A DNA stretch of 64,000 nucleotides, taken from NCBI RefSeq assembly GCF_963675815.1, contig NZ_OY776574.1, forward strand, positions 1,978,001 through 2,042,000. Reading direction: 5' to 3'. The notes beneath the pieces are model-generated. The model searched no databases. It saw only the letters and a program-made list of their open reading frames with translations, and was not told the DNA's origin. The position numbers and the translations under genes are program-made. Source of the stretch: an uncultured Desulfuromusa sp. (GTDB taxonomy: Bacteria; Desulfobacterota; Desulfuromonadia; Desulfuromonadales; Geopsychrobacteraceae). Below are positions 7,556 through 15,667 of this stretch, in pieces (the stretch's first letter is position 1; the number at the start of each line of letters is the position of its first letter).

Positions 7556-8218
7556 TTATTTTTGGGCAATCAACATGGCAAATTGAAAACGTTTATGGGC
7601 AATATCAACAGTTTTGAAGCCTGTTTTGTTCAGTATTTCTATTTGATCAAAAAGTTTTAACGGTTTATCTTTCTCTCTGTGCAACGGAAGCCACTTCTCG
7701 TCAATTTCACTTTCCAGGAGGCTTTGCAACATGAATTGCCTCCACAGCATCATGTAGACGTCTTGTAATCGGTCTGACTCTCCCTTAAAAATATCAACAG
7801 AAAGATATTGTCCACCGGGTTTTAATGCACCATAGATCTTGCGATATGCTCCAAGACGATCTGCAGTTGTTTGGATATTGTGCATTACCATGACAGAGGT
7901 GATCGCATCAAATTGTTCTTGTGGATCAAATTTTTCAATCGAAGTTTCTACATAGTTATGTTGATTTCCTAGTTTGTTTCTTGCAATCTCCAGCATTTGC
8001 GGAGAGGTATCGAGGCAGGTTAGTTGTAAAGAAGGATTCTGTTGTCGCAGCTTTAAAGCTGTATTTCCTGTTCCACAGCCAATATCCAAAACCTTGGCCG
8101 CAGCGCCAATGAAATTCGGCAACAAATTTTGAAATACTTCATAATCAGGGACCAGTTTTTTTATGAATTCATCGTAGTTTTCGGCTTGTCTGTCATAAGA
8201 TTTAGTTACGTTTGTCAT
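7556..8218 (-). CDS. Class I SAM-dependent methyltransferase
   Basis: A 220-residue protein with the SAM-binding motif VLDIGCGTGNTAL (about residues 43-55), the acidic residue at the end of strand 2 (LTCLDTSPQ) and a downstream ALKPGGQYLSVD motif. The N-terminal YDRQAENYDEFIKK is typical of ubiE/Methyltransf_25-type small-molecule methylases. It is a single gene divergent from the symporter. The 246-base gap between them is A+T-rich and shows no clear operator. The methyl acceptor is unknown. Confidence 0.85.
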   Translation of the reverse strand: MTNVTKSYDRQAENYDEFIKKLVPDYEVFQNLLPNFIGAAAKVLDIGCGTGNTALKLRQQNPSLQLTCLDTSPQMLEIARNKLGNQHNYVETSIEKFDPQEQFDAITSVMVMHNIQTTADRLGAYRKIYGALKPGGQYLSVDIFKGESDRLQDVYMMLWRQFMLQSLLESEIDEKWLPLHREKDKPLKLFDQIEILNKTGFKTVDIAHKRFQFAMLIAQK

Positions 8219-8464
8219 AATTTAAATCCCGAAAATTGAGCAGAAGACCTTTGCAAATGAAGGCTGATTGTACCAGATATTGCACTGATTCAGTTATCTG
8301 ATAACATTCCGTCAATGGAAAATATGGAGCCCTCTCAAGTGTGACAGATTCATGCCCAGGTAAAAATACTTGTTTCCCGCGGCACTCATTTAAGTTAAAA
8401 GAGGTGTTGAATTTTACTCAGCACTTTTTTCGTATGACTTCCCTCAGTTTATCTGGTCCATATC

Positions 8465-9850
8465 ATGGTTGTTACTGATTCACTATTTCTCTTAACCTTC
8501 ATCCTGACTCTTGTTGCGATCCTTTTTCTGGCCTCCGGACGACGGACGAAAGCGACAAACAGTGGTGAATTTTCCTTAGGTGGCAGGCAGGGAGGGGCTT
8601 GGCATGTCTTTGGTGCTATCACCGGCACTCTGGTTGGTGGAGCTTCGACGGTAGGAACCGCTCAGTTAGCTTTTCTTTATGGTTTCTCTGCCTGGTGGTT
8701 TACGCTGGGAGCCGGTTTGGCCTGTCTTTTTCTTGGTCTTTTCCTGGCTGTGCCATTGCGTAGAAGTCAGGTTGAGACAATCCCGGAGTTTATCGCCCGT
8801 TATCACGGTCCCAGAGCACGTTTGCTCTCGAGTCTGTTTGCTGCACTCGGGATGTTTATTCAAATTGTTGCTCAACTGTTGGCTTGTGGCGCTGTTTTAG
8901 CGGTCCTCTTCGATCTTTCCTTATTATCCAGTGCGATGATTTCAGCCTTGCTGGTTATTCTCTTTACTCTCAGCGGTGGTATGAAGTCAGCCGGTTTAAC
9001 GGGAATGATTAAAATGGCGTTGATTTACTTGACCATGATCATTGCCGGTGTGTTGGCCTACCATCAATCCGGTGGTTGGGGCGGGTTAAAAGAATCGTTC
9101 CCCGATTTCCCATGGTTCAGCCTGTTTGGTTATGGCGTCAAAAAAGGGGTCTCGGATCTAGTGTCCATGCTGGTTGGAGTGATTTCCACGCAAACCTATC
9201 TACAGGCTGTATTTTCAGCGAGAAATGGCGCTGCAGCTCGAGGTGGCGCGTTGCTGAGTGCGGTTCTGATTCCTCCTCTCGGAATTTTCGGAATCTTCGT
9301 CGGCCTTTATATGCGCCAAGCTTATCCTGAGATCGAGAGTGCTTTGGCGCTACCGACGTTTATATCGATGAATTTTCCTTCCCCGCTTGCAGGTGTCGCT
9401 TTTGCAACTTTACTGATTGCTGCTGTCGGAACAGCTGCCGGACTGGCACTCGGCGTTGCGACAACGTTGAAGGTTGATACCCTGCAGCGCTGGATGGCTG
9501 GTCAACGGAACGAGCTGCTGCTGTTTCGATTGTTGACCGTCGGGATTGTCGCAACTGCATTTGTTTTATTGTTGTTCAACCTGGGAACAGCAATTATGGA
9601 TTGGAGCTTTCTGTCGATGGGATTACGCGGGGCAACGTTTTGTTTTCCTTTGTTGTTCGCTATTTTCCTGTCTCGTATCTCTTTGCCCAAAGCCGGTCTG
9701 GTTTCGATTATCTGTGCCCCTGTCAGTGTGGTTGTGACAGGCCTGTTAAATATCGAAATTTTGCCGCCACTCTATATCGGCTTGAGTCTTTCGCTGTTGA
9801 TTTTTCTGGGGGGTCTAGTTATCAGATTGATGCGAGGAGACTCTAGCTGA
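8465..9850 (+). CDS. Sodium:solute symporter family protein
   Basis: A 461-residue protein with about 12 to 13 membrane segments. It has the SSS-family signature FSLGGRQGGAWHVFGAITG near residue 35, a GGASTVGTAQLAFLYG segment in the first core helix and QVETIPEFIARYHG after the third helix. This is the fold of PutP and PanF, which couple sodium entry to uptake of a small organic solute. The ATG at 8465 gives a first helix starting at residue 5; the ribosome site is weak. The gene ends 8 bases inside the convergent ABC permease gene, so the two ends overlap. Substrate unknown. Confidence 0.88.
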   Translation: MVVTDSLFLLTFILTLVAILFLASGRRTKATNSGEFSLGGRQGGAWHVFGAITGTLVGGASTVGTAQLAFLYGFSAWWFTLGAGLACLFLGLFLAVPLRRSQVETIPEFIARYHGPRARLLSSLFAALGMFIQIVAQLLACGAVLAVLFDLSLLSSAMISALLVILFTLSGGMKSAGLTGMIKMALIYLTMIIAGVLAYHQSGGWGGLKESFPDFPWFSLFGYGVKKGVSDLVSMLVGVISTQTYLQAVFSARNGAAARGGALLSAVLIPPLGIFGIFVGLYMRQAYPEIESALALPTFISMNFPSPLAGVAFATLLIAAVGTAAGLALGVATTLKVDTLQRWMAGQRNELLLFRLLTVGIVATAFVLLLFNLGTAIMDWSFLSMGLRGATFCFPLLFAIFLSRISLPKAGLVSIICAPVSVVVTGLLNIEILPPLYIGLSLSLLIFLGGLVIRLMRGDSS

Positions 9851-10586
9851 CGATCTTCCAGCGACAGATCCGTTGTTCCATCCGGTCGAGGAGCATGTAG
9901 AGGATAAAGCCTAAAATGGCCATGGAAAAAATCCCTGTGTACAGAGAGATATAGTCTGATTGACCCCATGAATCCATGATGATGTAGCCTAACCCTTTTG
10001 AGGTCGCAAAAGATTCGACGAAGAACAGAATGGCAACGGCGGTGCCGATGGAGATCCGCATGGCGGTCAGGATTCTTGGTAATGTCGCCGGCAGAACCAG
10101 ATGGCGATAGATTTGAAATGGCGTCGCACCAAGGGTTTTCATGGAATAAAAATAGTTCTGATGGATGTTTTTCGCACCGTCTCGGGTTGTCACCAGCACC
10201 TGAAAGAAGACGATCAAAGCAATCAAAAATATCTTTGAAAACTCGCCGATGCCAAACAGGATAATGACTAGTGGCAGCAGGACAACATGGGGAATGGGAT
10301 AGAGCAGATAGATGAAAGGGGAGACCCGTTTTCGCCATGAAGGTTCCGCGCCAACGACAAGGCCCAGGGGCACTGCGGCGGCAAAAGCGAGGAATATCCC
10401 CAATACCGCCCGCAGGGCACTGATGAGGAAATCATCGACCAGGCGACCATCAGCGATTTTCCCCAGGACATCGACAAGCACCTCCCAGGGTTGCGGCAGG
10501 GCCATGGAATTGAGCAGCAGTGCGACAGCCTCCCAGATCAGGAACAGAATAATAGCGGCAAGAGTGATGTCACGTTTTCTCCCCAT
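9843..10586 (-). CDS. ABC transporter permease (SsuC/TauC/ThiX-like)
   Basis: A 247-residue integral membrane protein with about six helices and the importer EAA-loop (MKTLGATPFQIYRHLVLPA, about residues 140-160) that contacts the ATPase. The start at 10586 (MGRKRDITL) has GGGAGG six bases upstream, while an ATG two codons earlier overlaps that site. It overlaps the ATPase gene by 17 bases and is the last gene of the SBP-ATPase-permease operon. It should import the ligand of the NMT1/SsuA-like binding protein. Confidence 0.88.
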   Translation of the reverse strand: MGRKRDITLAAIILFLIWEAVALLLNSMALPQPWEVLVDVLGKIADGRLVDDFLISALRAVLGIFLAFAAAVPLGLVVGAEPSWRKRVSPFIYLLYPIPHVVLLPLVIILFGIGEFSKIFLIALIVFFQVLVTTRDGAKNIHQNYFYSMKTLGATPFQIYRHLVLPATLPRILTAMRISIGTAVAILFFVESFATSKGLGYIIMDSWGQSDYISLYTGIFSMAILGFILYMLLDRMEQRICRWKIVS

Positions 10587-11328
10587 TGTCATCCTCCCTG
10601 AGAAGATTACGCAGCATATTACAGCGCTTATAGAAGTGTTCCTGGCCGCGGTAAGAGAGGTCTCCGGCCTGAGGGTTGTCGACAATCTGTAGAACTCTGG
10701 CGGGCCGTTCGCTGAGGACGACAATGGTATTGCCGAGGAAAACGGCTTCTTCAATAGAGTGGGTAACGATAACCGAGGTCATCTGCTTTTTTTTATGAAT
10801 CTGCAAAAAGAGGTTTTGCAACCGTTCTCTGGTTAAAGCATCCAGAGAAGACAGAGGCTCGTCCATTAGCAGGATTTCGGGTTCAATCGCCAGAGAGCGG
10901 GCTAAAGCGACCCGCTGCTGCATCCCTCCTGAGAGCTGCGAGGGAAAGTAATCGTCAAACCCCGTCAGTCCCATCTCTTCTATCAATACCGCGACCTTCT
11001 CTGCAATCTTCTCTTTGTTCATCTTGCGCAGGATTAATCCCAGACCGATATTCTGCACGACTGTTTTCCAGGGGAAAAGGCCATAGTTTTGCAGCATTGT
11101 CCCGCAGCGGGGATCCCCATCAATGACAATGGTTCCGGTGTCAGGCTGCCTGAGACCGGCGAGCAGAAAGAGAAGCGAAGATTTGCCGCAACCGGACGGC
11201 CCGATGATGGCACAGGTACTGTGTGGTTTTATCGCAAAGGAAATATTGTTCAGGATCTCTTTTTTCTCATTCTCCGTTCCGTAGGAGAGGTTCACTGAAC
11301 GGATATCAATCATCATGTGATTGGGCAC
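10570..11328 (-). CDS. ABC transporter ATP-binding protein (SsuB/TauB-like)
   Basis: A 252-residue ATPase with Walker A (GPSGCGKSSL, about residue 42), Q-loop, signature LSGGMQQRVALARSL, Walker B ILLMDEPLSSLD and H-loop VTHSIEEA. The GGMQQR form of the signature is typical of nitrate/sulfonate/taurine-type importers. The GTG at 11328 is used here because AGGA lies eight bases before it; an ATG at 11316 is possible. It overlaps the binding-protein gene by 23 bases, so translation is coupled. Confidence 0.9.
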   Translation of the reverse strand: MPNHMMIDIRSVNLSYGTENEKKEILNNISFAIKPHSTCAIIGPSGCGKSSLLFLLAGLRQPDTGTIVIDGDPRCGTMLQNYGLFPWKTVVQNIGLGLILRKMNKEKIAEKVAVLIEEMGLTGFDDYFPSQLSGGMQQRVALARSLAIEPEILLMDEPLSSLDALTRERLQNLFLQIHKKKQMTSVIVTHSIEEAVFLGNTIVVLSERPARVLQIVDNPQAGDLSYRGQEHFYKRCNMLRNLLREDDNGEKT

Positions 11329-12253
11329 TCATAAAATCCTGGGACACCATTTTTTCATAGGCGATCTCGTCGGCCAACCCTTTTGCCGCCAGCCATGAGA
11401 TAATCGGTTGGTACAGATCGATGCTGAAGGGTTCGGGGTCAGGGTAAACAGGAATGGGGTAGTCGGCAGCCATAAAGGCAGGGATACGACCTTTTTCCAG
11501 AAACAGGGGGCGAAATTTTTCAGGAGAAGCGTTGATGCTTTTGACCGCATCCCTATAAGCTTTAAAGAATTTTTGTACCGCCATTTTTTTCTGGGTCAGA
11601 ACTTCGGAGCGAAAGATAATAACCGTCTGGGAGAGGCTTTGTTGCGCATCGCTGTCTTTCAAAAGCGCATGAGCTCCTTTCGCTACAGCAATGGACGCCA
11701 ACGGTTCCGGAAGGGTTGCCGCTGCTACAGAATTTGAAAGCAGCATCTGCATCCGGATCGGCATTTTTTTGACTTCTATTTTATTGATGTCGTCGGGACT
11801 GAACCCCTCATTTTCCAGGAGCTTATCGGTGACGTATTCAATAATGGTGGAATTGGAAACAGCAATCTCAACCCCTTTAAGCTGTTCAACTGTTGTAAGG
11901 TCCGACTTCGGTGCGGCAAGGATAACAAAAACACCCTCGGCGGGAGTTTTCCCCAGTCCGAGAGAGGTTATTTTCAACCTGCCGGTTCCTTTATCAAATA
12001 GAATCGCTCCAACGGGGTCGCTGATGGCCCCGTCAATCGCACCAACAGCAAGGGCGGAATCCCTCTCCAGAGCACTGAGAAATGGGATCAATTCAACATT
12101 CACACCTTGTTGCTGATAATAGTTCTCCTGTTTGGCAACCCAGAAAGGGATCGAATCTTCAATGAGCAACAGACCGATTTTTAACTGTTCGGCTGCTGCG
12201 ACGGGGAGGGATAGCAACAAGGCCACTATCAACAGTAGAAGTATTTTCATCAT
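11306..12253 (-). CDS. ABC transporter substrate-binding protein, NMT1/SsuA-like
   Basis: A 315-residue periplasmic binding protein. It starts with a signal peptide (MMKILLLLIVALLLSLPVAAA, cleavage near residue 21), then LKIGLLLIEDSIPFWVAKQENYY and a GAIDGAISDPVGAI segment characteristic of the NMT1/THI5-like fold. Such proteins carry aliphatic sulfonates, taurine, nitrate or thiamine pyrimidine precursors; the sequence alone does not decide among them. No thiamine riboswitch is visible upstream. It is the first gene of a three-gene importer operon (SBP, ATPase, permease). Confidence 0.86.
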   Translation of the reverse strand: MMKILLLLIVALLLSLPVAAAEQLKIGLLLIEDSIPFWVAKQENYYQQQGVNVELIPFLSALERDSALAVGAIDGAISDPVGAILFDKGTGRLKITSLGLGKTPAEGVFVILAAPKSDLTTVEQLKGVEIAVSNSTIIEYVTDKLLENEGFSPDDINKIEVKKMPIRMQMLLSNSVAAATLPEPLASIAVAKGAHALLKDSDAQQSLSQTVIIFRSEVLTQKKMAVQKFFKAYRDAVKSINASPEKFRPLFLEKGRIPAFMAADYPIPVYPDPEPFSIDLYQPIISWLAAKGLADEIAYEKMVSQDFMSAQSHDD

Positions 12254-12272
12254 ATTTCACCTGCTGGATTAT

Positions 12273-12327
12273 AAAAAGCGCAGTATCATCCGGGCTCACG
12301 GTGCCTGTAAACGGATAATAATGGCGC
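12273..12327 (-). terminator. Terminator of the AraC-Ogt gene, close to the importer start
   Basis: On the minus strand GCGC, then TATTATCCG/CGGATGATA (one G-U pair), closes with GCGC and is followed by five T. It lies after the AraC-Ogt stop (12388) and only 20 bases before the binding-protein start at 12253. A TATAAT sequence (12269-12274, minus strand) follows the stem at once, so the importer may either start from there or depend on read-through. Confidence 0.6.
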
Positions 12328-12387
12328 CCACAAAGACTGCCTATGTAACCATCTCTACACTTATTTTTCAAATTGAAAAATAACACT

Positions 12388-13224
12388 TCAGATTTGCTTT
12401 TCGCAAAATTCTTTTGCCAAAATCGCCAATTTGCGATCAATTCCCCAGCGATAGCCGCCAATACCACCGTCTCCGCGCAAGACCCGGTGGCAGGGGATCA
12501 GATAGCTGATCGGGTTGTTGCCAATGGCGGTTCCGACAGCACGGCCGGCGCTTGGCTGACCCAGTTTTTCGGCCAGATAGCCATAGGATGTGATGCAACC
12601 GGGAGGAATTTTCAGGAGGGCCTGCCAGACTTTGAGTTGGAAATTGGTTCCCTGGAGGAGTAACAGAAGTGGTTTGTTGTCTGGAGATTGATCCCGGTTG
12701 AAGACCTGTTGGATCACCGCTTCCGTTTTGACTCTATCTTCTTTTAACAGGGCCTTTGGCCAGGACTTTTGGAGTCTTTGTCCTGCCGATTGGTCTGCGG
12801 GGGAATCAATAAATTCGAGGCGGCAAATTCCACGTTCGGTGATGGCTATGAAGCATTGACCAAAAGGAGTCGGGTGGACAGCATAGTCAATGTGTAAATC
12901 AACCCCGCCCGATTTATATTCTCCCGGGGTGACTGCTTCAACATTAACCAGTAAATCATGAAGACGTCCCGGACCGCTGAGGCCAACATGAAAACTCGTA
13001 TCCAGGATTGACGTTGATTGTTGTAATAATTGTTTGGCATGTTCTGTAGTCAGATGTTGCAGAAAGCGTTTAGGGCTGACACCGGCGAAACGGCGAAATA
13101 ATCGTTGGAAATGATAAGGACTTAATCCCAACTGTGCAGCAATCCTGTCAAGGGATGGTTGTTCTGGTGCGGCTTCTCTGAGAAAATGTATAGCCTGGGC
13201 GATGCGTTGATAATCATCCGGCAT
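12388..13224 (-). CDS. AraC-type regulator fused to O6-methylguanine-DNA methyltransferase
   Basis: A 278-residue fusion. The N-terminal 95 residues form an AraC helix-turn-helix pair (LDRIAAQLGLSPYHFQRLFR). The C-terminal 100 residues form an Ogt/Ada repair domain with the acceptor-cysteine motif PCHRV (Cys245) and GGYRWGIDRK. The architecture is Ada without its N-terminal zinc/phosphotriester domain, so the methyl-phosphotriester sensing of E. coli Ada should be absent. It repairs O6-alkylguanine by transfer to Cys245. Whether it activates transcription is open. It is a single gene with its own terminator. Confidence 0.88.
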   Translation of the reverse strand: MPDDYQRIAQAIHFLREAAPEQPSLDRIAAQLGLSPYHFQRLFRRFAGVSPKRFLQHLTTEHAKQLLQQSTSILDTSFHVGLSGPGRLHDLLVNVEAVTPGEYKSGGVDLHIDYAVHPTPFGQCFIAITERGICRLEFIDSPADQSAGQRLQKSWPKALLKEDRVKTEAVIQQVFNRDQSPDNKPLLLLLQGTNFQLKVWQALLKIPPGCITSYGYLAEKLGQPSAGRAVGTAIGNNPISYLIPCHRVLRGDGGIGGYRWGIDRKLAILAKEFCEKQI

Positions 13225-13409
13225 AAGAAAACTCCTTGGGTATTTGAGGTGAAATTACCACTGGTTGCTGAATAGACCAACCCGATTCTTGCTATTTTTC
13301 CTCGGCAGAAAAAAGATAAGCAGCAGGCTCTGTTTGTGTTGCGTTCCGGAGCAAATTTTCTACTTGCAAATTTGTGATAATTTAAGGTATTAACACCAAC
13401 TACGTAACA

Positions 13410-13452
13410 CCTGCGGATTCATTTTCCGCAGGGACTTAAGATATTAAGTCCC
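13410..13452 (+). other. Two adjacent hairpins in the tRNA-Glu leader
   Basis: Stem CCTGCGG/CCGCAGG (13410-13416 and 13426-13432) is followed at once by the perfect inverted repeat GGGACTTAA/TTAAGTCCC (13431-13439 and 13444-13452). The right arm of the second stem includes the first five bases of the tRNA, so in the precursor it competes with the acceptor stem. Confidence 0.5.
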
Positions 13453-13525
13453 TATCGTCTAGCCTGGCCCAGGACACCGCCCTTTCACGGCGGCGACGGG
13501 GGTTCGAATCCCCCTGGGGACGCCA
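13448..13525 (+). tRNA. tRNA-Glu (anticodon TTC), CCA encoded
   Basis: The cloverleaf is complete. The acceptor stem is GTCCCTA/TGGGGAC, the anticodon stem CCGCC/GGCGG encloses loop CTTTCAC with anticodon TTC at 13484-13486, and the T-arm GGGGGTTCGAATCCCCC is perfect. The discriminator base is G, followed by an encoded CCA. It is a single tRNA with its own terminator. In glutamyl-tRNA-dependent heme synthesis this tRNA is also the substrate of HemA, encoded at 44831. Confidence 0.97.
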
Positions 13526-13572
13526 AAATAGAAAAAGCCCTTCCGTGTAAGCGGGAGGGCTTTTTCTATTTT
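13526..13572 (+). terminator. Terminator of tRNA-Glu
   Basis: The long stem AAAATAGAAAAAGCCC/GGGCTTTTTCTATTTT starts at the CCA end of the tRNA. The symmetrical A and T tracts could also stop transcription from the other side. Confidence 0.85.
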
Positions 13573-13583
13573 CACTATTTTAA

Positions 13584-13711
13584 GGGGATTCGAAGTGAAG
13601 CGAGCGCTGACTGAATGTCAGAAAAACGGCCAGGAATGGCCGCGTCAGCGAGCGGAAGGGAGCCGACGCAGGAAGGAACGTGAAGCGACTGACGAAGTGG
13701 GCGAATCTCCC
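13584..13711 (+). repeat. Structured 128-base multi-stem element after tRNA-Glu
   Basis: The outer ends GGGGATTCG (13584-13592) and CGAATCTCCC (13702-13711) are complementary apart from one bulge. Inside lie stems CTGAC/GTCAG (13607-13621), CGGCCA/TGGCCG (13627-13642, GGAA loop) and GCGTC/GACGC (13642-13646 and 13665-13669). It is G+C-rich and has no ribosome site. Its left end resembles the T-arm of the preceding tRNA. It may be a dispersed palindromic element, an integration remnant or an RNA. An open frame through it (13680 on) is the unused upstream extension of rnhA. Confidence 0.5.
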
Positions 13712-13814
13712 TGCACCTGAAAGGTCCAGGGCCCATATGCTTTTGTTTTGTCTGTTTGCATTTGGTGTTTTTAGAAATTATGTTACTCTGCTCGGCAATT
13801 TAAGGATATTATTG

Positions 13815-14270
13815 ATGAACTCACAAGAAATAATAGTCGAAATTTTTTCTGATGGAGCTTGTTCCGGCAATCCCGGGCCCGGCGGCTATGGGACAATCCT
13901 ACGGCAAGGGGCGCATGAGAAAGAACTTTCGGGGTATGCTGCAGAGACAACCAATAATCGCATGGAGATGCTTGGAGCCATTGTCGGTCTGGAGGCGTTG
14001 AAGCGGCCCTGTCGTGTTTGCTTGACGACAGATTCTCAGTATCTGGTCAAAGGGATGACCGAATGGGTCGAAGGGTGGCAACGAAAAGGCTGGAAAAACT
14101 CTAAAAAAGAAGACGTTGCAAATCGTGATCTTTGGGAACGACTGCTGTTGCTTGCAGAAAAACATCAAATTGACTGGGTTTGGGTCAAAGGACATGCTGG
14201 ACATCGTGAAAATGAGCGTTGTGATGAATTGGCGCGTTTGGAAATCCTGAATGCTTCTGATACCATCTAA
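13815..14270 (+). CDS. rnhA: Ribonuclease HI
   Basis: A 151-residue enzyme that cuts the RNA strand of RNA-DNA hybrids in the cytoplasm. The catalytic acids are visible: Asp in FSDGACSGNPGPGGYG, Glu in TNNRMEMLGAI, Asp in TTDSQYL and the C-terminal Asp in ENERCDELA, with the loop histidine in KGHAGHREN. Length matches the family. The start MNSQEIIVEIF at 13815 has AGGA upstream; the frame opens earlier at 13680 but passes through the structured element and lacks a ribosome site. It is closely followed by the CoA-binding gene. Confidence 0.95.
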   Translation: MNSQEIIVEIFSDGACSGNPGPGGYGTILRQGAHEKELSGYAAETTNNRMEMLGAIVGLEALKRPCRVCLTTDSQYLVKGMTEWVEGWQRKGWKNSKKEDVANRDLWERLLLLAEKHQIDWVWVKGHAGHRENERCDELARLEILNASDTI

Positions 14271-14298
14271 TGGTTTTTTTCCAGGAAAGGAAGACGTT

Positions 14299-14703
14299 AT
14301 GACGATTGAAAAGAGAATCGAACAATTTTTTGCTTCTCCGGTTTTTGGTATCGTTGGTGCTTCAGCCAATCGGGATAAATATGGGAATAAGGTGTTGCGC
14401 TGCTATCAGCAGAATAAATTACAAGCGATTCCCGTCAATCCGACAGAGACAGAAATTGAAGGATTAGCCTGTGTGACTTCGGTTGCGTCTCTTCCTGACG
14501 ATGTCCAGAGCCTTTCAATCATTACCCCTCCGAAAATAACGGAAAAAGTTGTTGAACAGGCTGCCGCTCACGGTATTAAGAACATCTGGATGCAGATCGG
14601 GTCCGAAAGCCCTGCAGCAATACAGTATTGTGAAGAACAGGGGCTGAATGTGATAGCCGATGGCAGCTGCGTGCTGGTTGTTCTCGGTTATCATGATCAT
14701 TGA
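14299..14703 (+). CDS. CoA-binding domain protein (YccU-like)
   Basis: A 134-residue single-domain protein with a Rossmann-type nucleotide-binding start (FGIVGASANRDKYGNKVLR) and the motifs VNPTE, SIITPP and NIWMQIGSES of the stand-alone CoA_binding family. These proteins bind CoA, but their role is not established. The start at 14299 follows AGGAAAGGAAG; the upstream frame overlaps rnhA. Co-transcription with rnhA is likely from the 28-base gap. Confidence 0.85.
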   Translation: MTIEKRIEQFFASPVFGIVGASANRDKYGNKVLRCYQQNKLQAIPVNPTETEIEGLACVTSVASLPDDVQSLSIITPPKITEKVVEQAAAHGIKNIWMQIGSESPAAIQYCEEQGLNVIADGSCVLVVLGYHDH

Positions 14704-14774
14704 AGTCGAAGCTTTGCAAATCAATGTAATCGCAGGGAATCATAGCTACTAATCAAGAGGCAGGTGCGAGTCAG

Positions 14775-15629
14775 ATGAGTATGTTCATGGATTTTGAGTC
14801 CATTACCAAGAGTATGGGAGAATTGCCTGCATCGCCAATTGTTGCAACCAAATTGTTGGAATTGCTTCGTAAACCTGATTTGAAAATCAAGGAACTGGCT
14901 AATGCTGTTTCTCTTGATCCGGTCATTTCTGCACGCCTGCTGAGGATTGCCAACTCTGCTTTTTATCAACTGGTTAAACAGGTCAATACCGTTGATCGGG
15001 CAATCATTGTTGTCGGTGAAGATGTTCTCAAAAACCTTGCTCTCGAATATAGTTTACGCTCAACCAGTAAAACCTTTGGGGTTATGGAACGTAAAATGTG
15101 GGAGCATTCGATAGGATGTGCGGTTGCCTGCAGAATGTTGGCAGGTCGTCTGACAGATCTTGACAAGGACATGGCCTATCTTGCTGGGCTGCAACACCAC
15201 ATTGGTAAAGTCGTGATGGTGAATCGTGACAAGAAACTTTATAAAGAAGTACTTCAGGCAGTTGAATCCGGAAAGGGACAGCTGCGTGATGTTGAGCGGG
15301 GTTTGTTTGCCTATTCCCATGAGGTTGTTGGTGCGGCGCTGCTTGATTATTGGAACTACCCCAAGATGATTGTTGAAGCGACTCTGCACCACCATGCTTT
15401 TGACAAACTGCGCTCTGAAAAACCGGAAGTTTTTAAACTTTGCGCTGTTCTTAACCTTGCGAGTGATTTCTGCCACCGTTTCGGGATAGGCTTTTCTGAA
15501 GAAACAGATGTTGACTTAACTCTCAGTCGGGGGGCTTTAGCTCTTGAAGCCAATCCGATGATTGTTGAGGAACTGACAGAGATATTTTATCCTGCATTCA
15601 TCAAAGAACGGAACCTGTTTCTTTCCTGA
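14775..15629 (+). CDS. HDOD-domain signalling protein
   Basis: A 284-residue protein covering one HDOD domain, an HD-like fold usually without phosphohydrolase activity. Visible motifs are LPASPIVATKLLELLRKPD, VSLDPVISARLLRIANSAFY, MAYLAGLQHHIGKVV and EATLHHH. HDOD proteins are common in Desulfuromonadales and act as output or scaffold modules in signalling, for example in chemotaxis or developmental control. It is followed after 38 bases by the BioD/DRTGG ATPase, then a TPR protein, so the three may work together. Confidence 0.87.
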   Translation: MSMFMDFESITKSMGELPASPIVATKLLELLRKPDLKIKELANAVSLDPVISARLLRIANSAFYQLVKQVNTVDRAIIVVGEDVLKNLALEYSLRSTSKTFGVMERKMWEHSIGCAVACRMLAGRLTDLDKDMAYLAGLQHHIGKVVMVNRDKKLYKEVLQAVESGKGQLRDVERGLFAYSHEVVGAALLDYWNYPKMIVEATLHHHAFDKLRSEKPEVFKLCAVLNLASDFCHRFGIGFSEETDVDLTLSRGALALEANPMIVEELTEIFYPAFIKERNLFLS

Positions 15630-15667
15630 TTTTTCTTCAAAGGTGTTGTGGTTCAGGGAGTCGGCCT

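Noticed and set aside
12254..12387. TPP riboswitch before the NMT1-type importer
   Set aside because: The CTGAGA and ACCTGA core sequences are missing; the stem is explained by a terminator of the preceding gene.
13680..13814. N-terminal extension of RNase HI
   Set aside because: It runs through the structured element and adds 45 residues that RNase HI enzymes do not have; 13815 has a ribosome site and the normal start.
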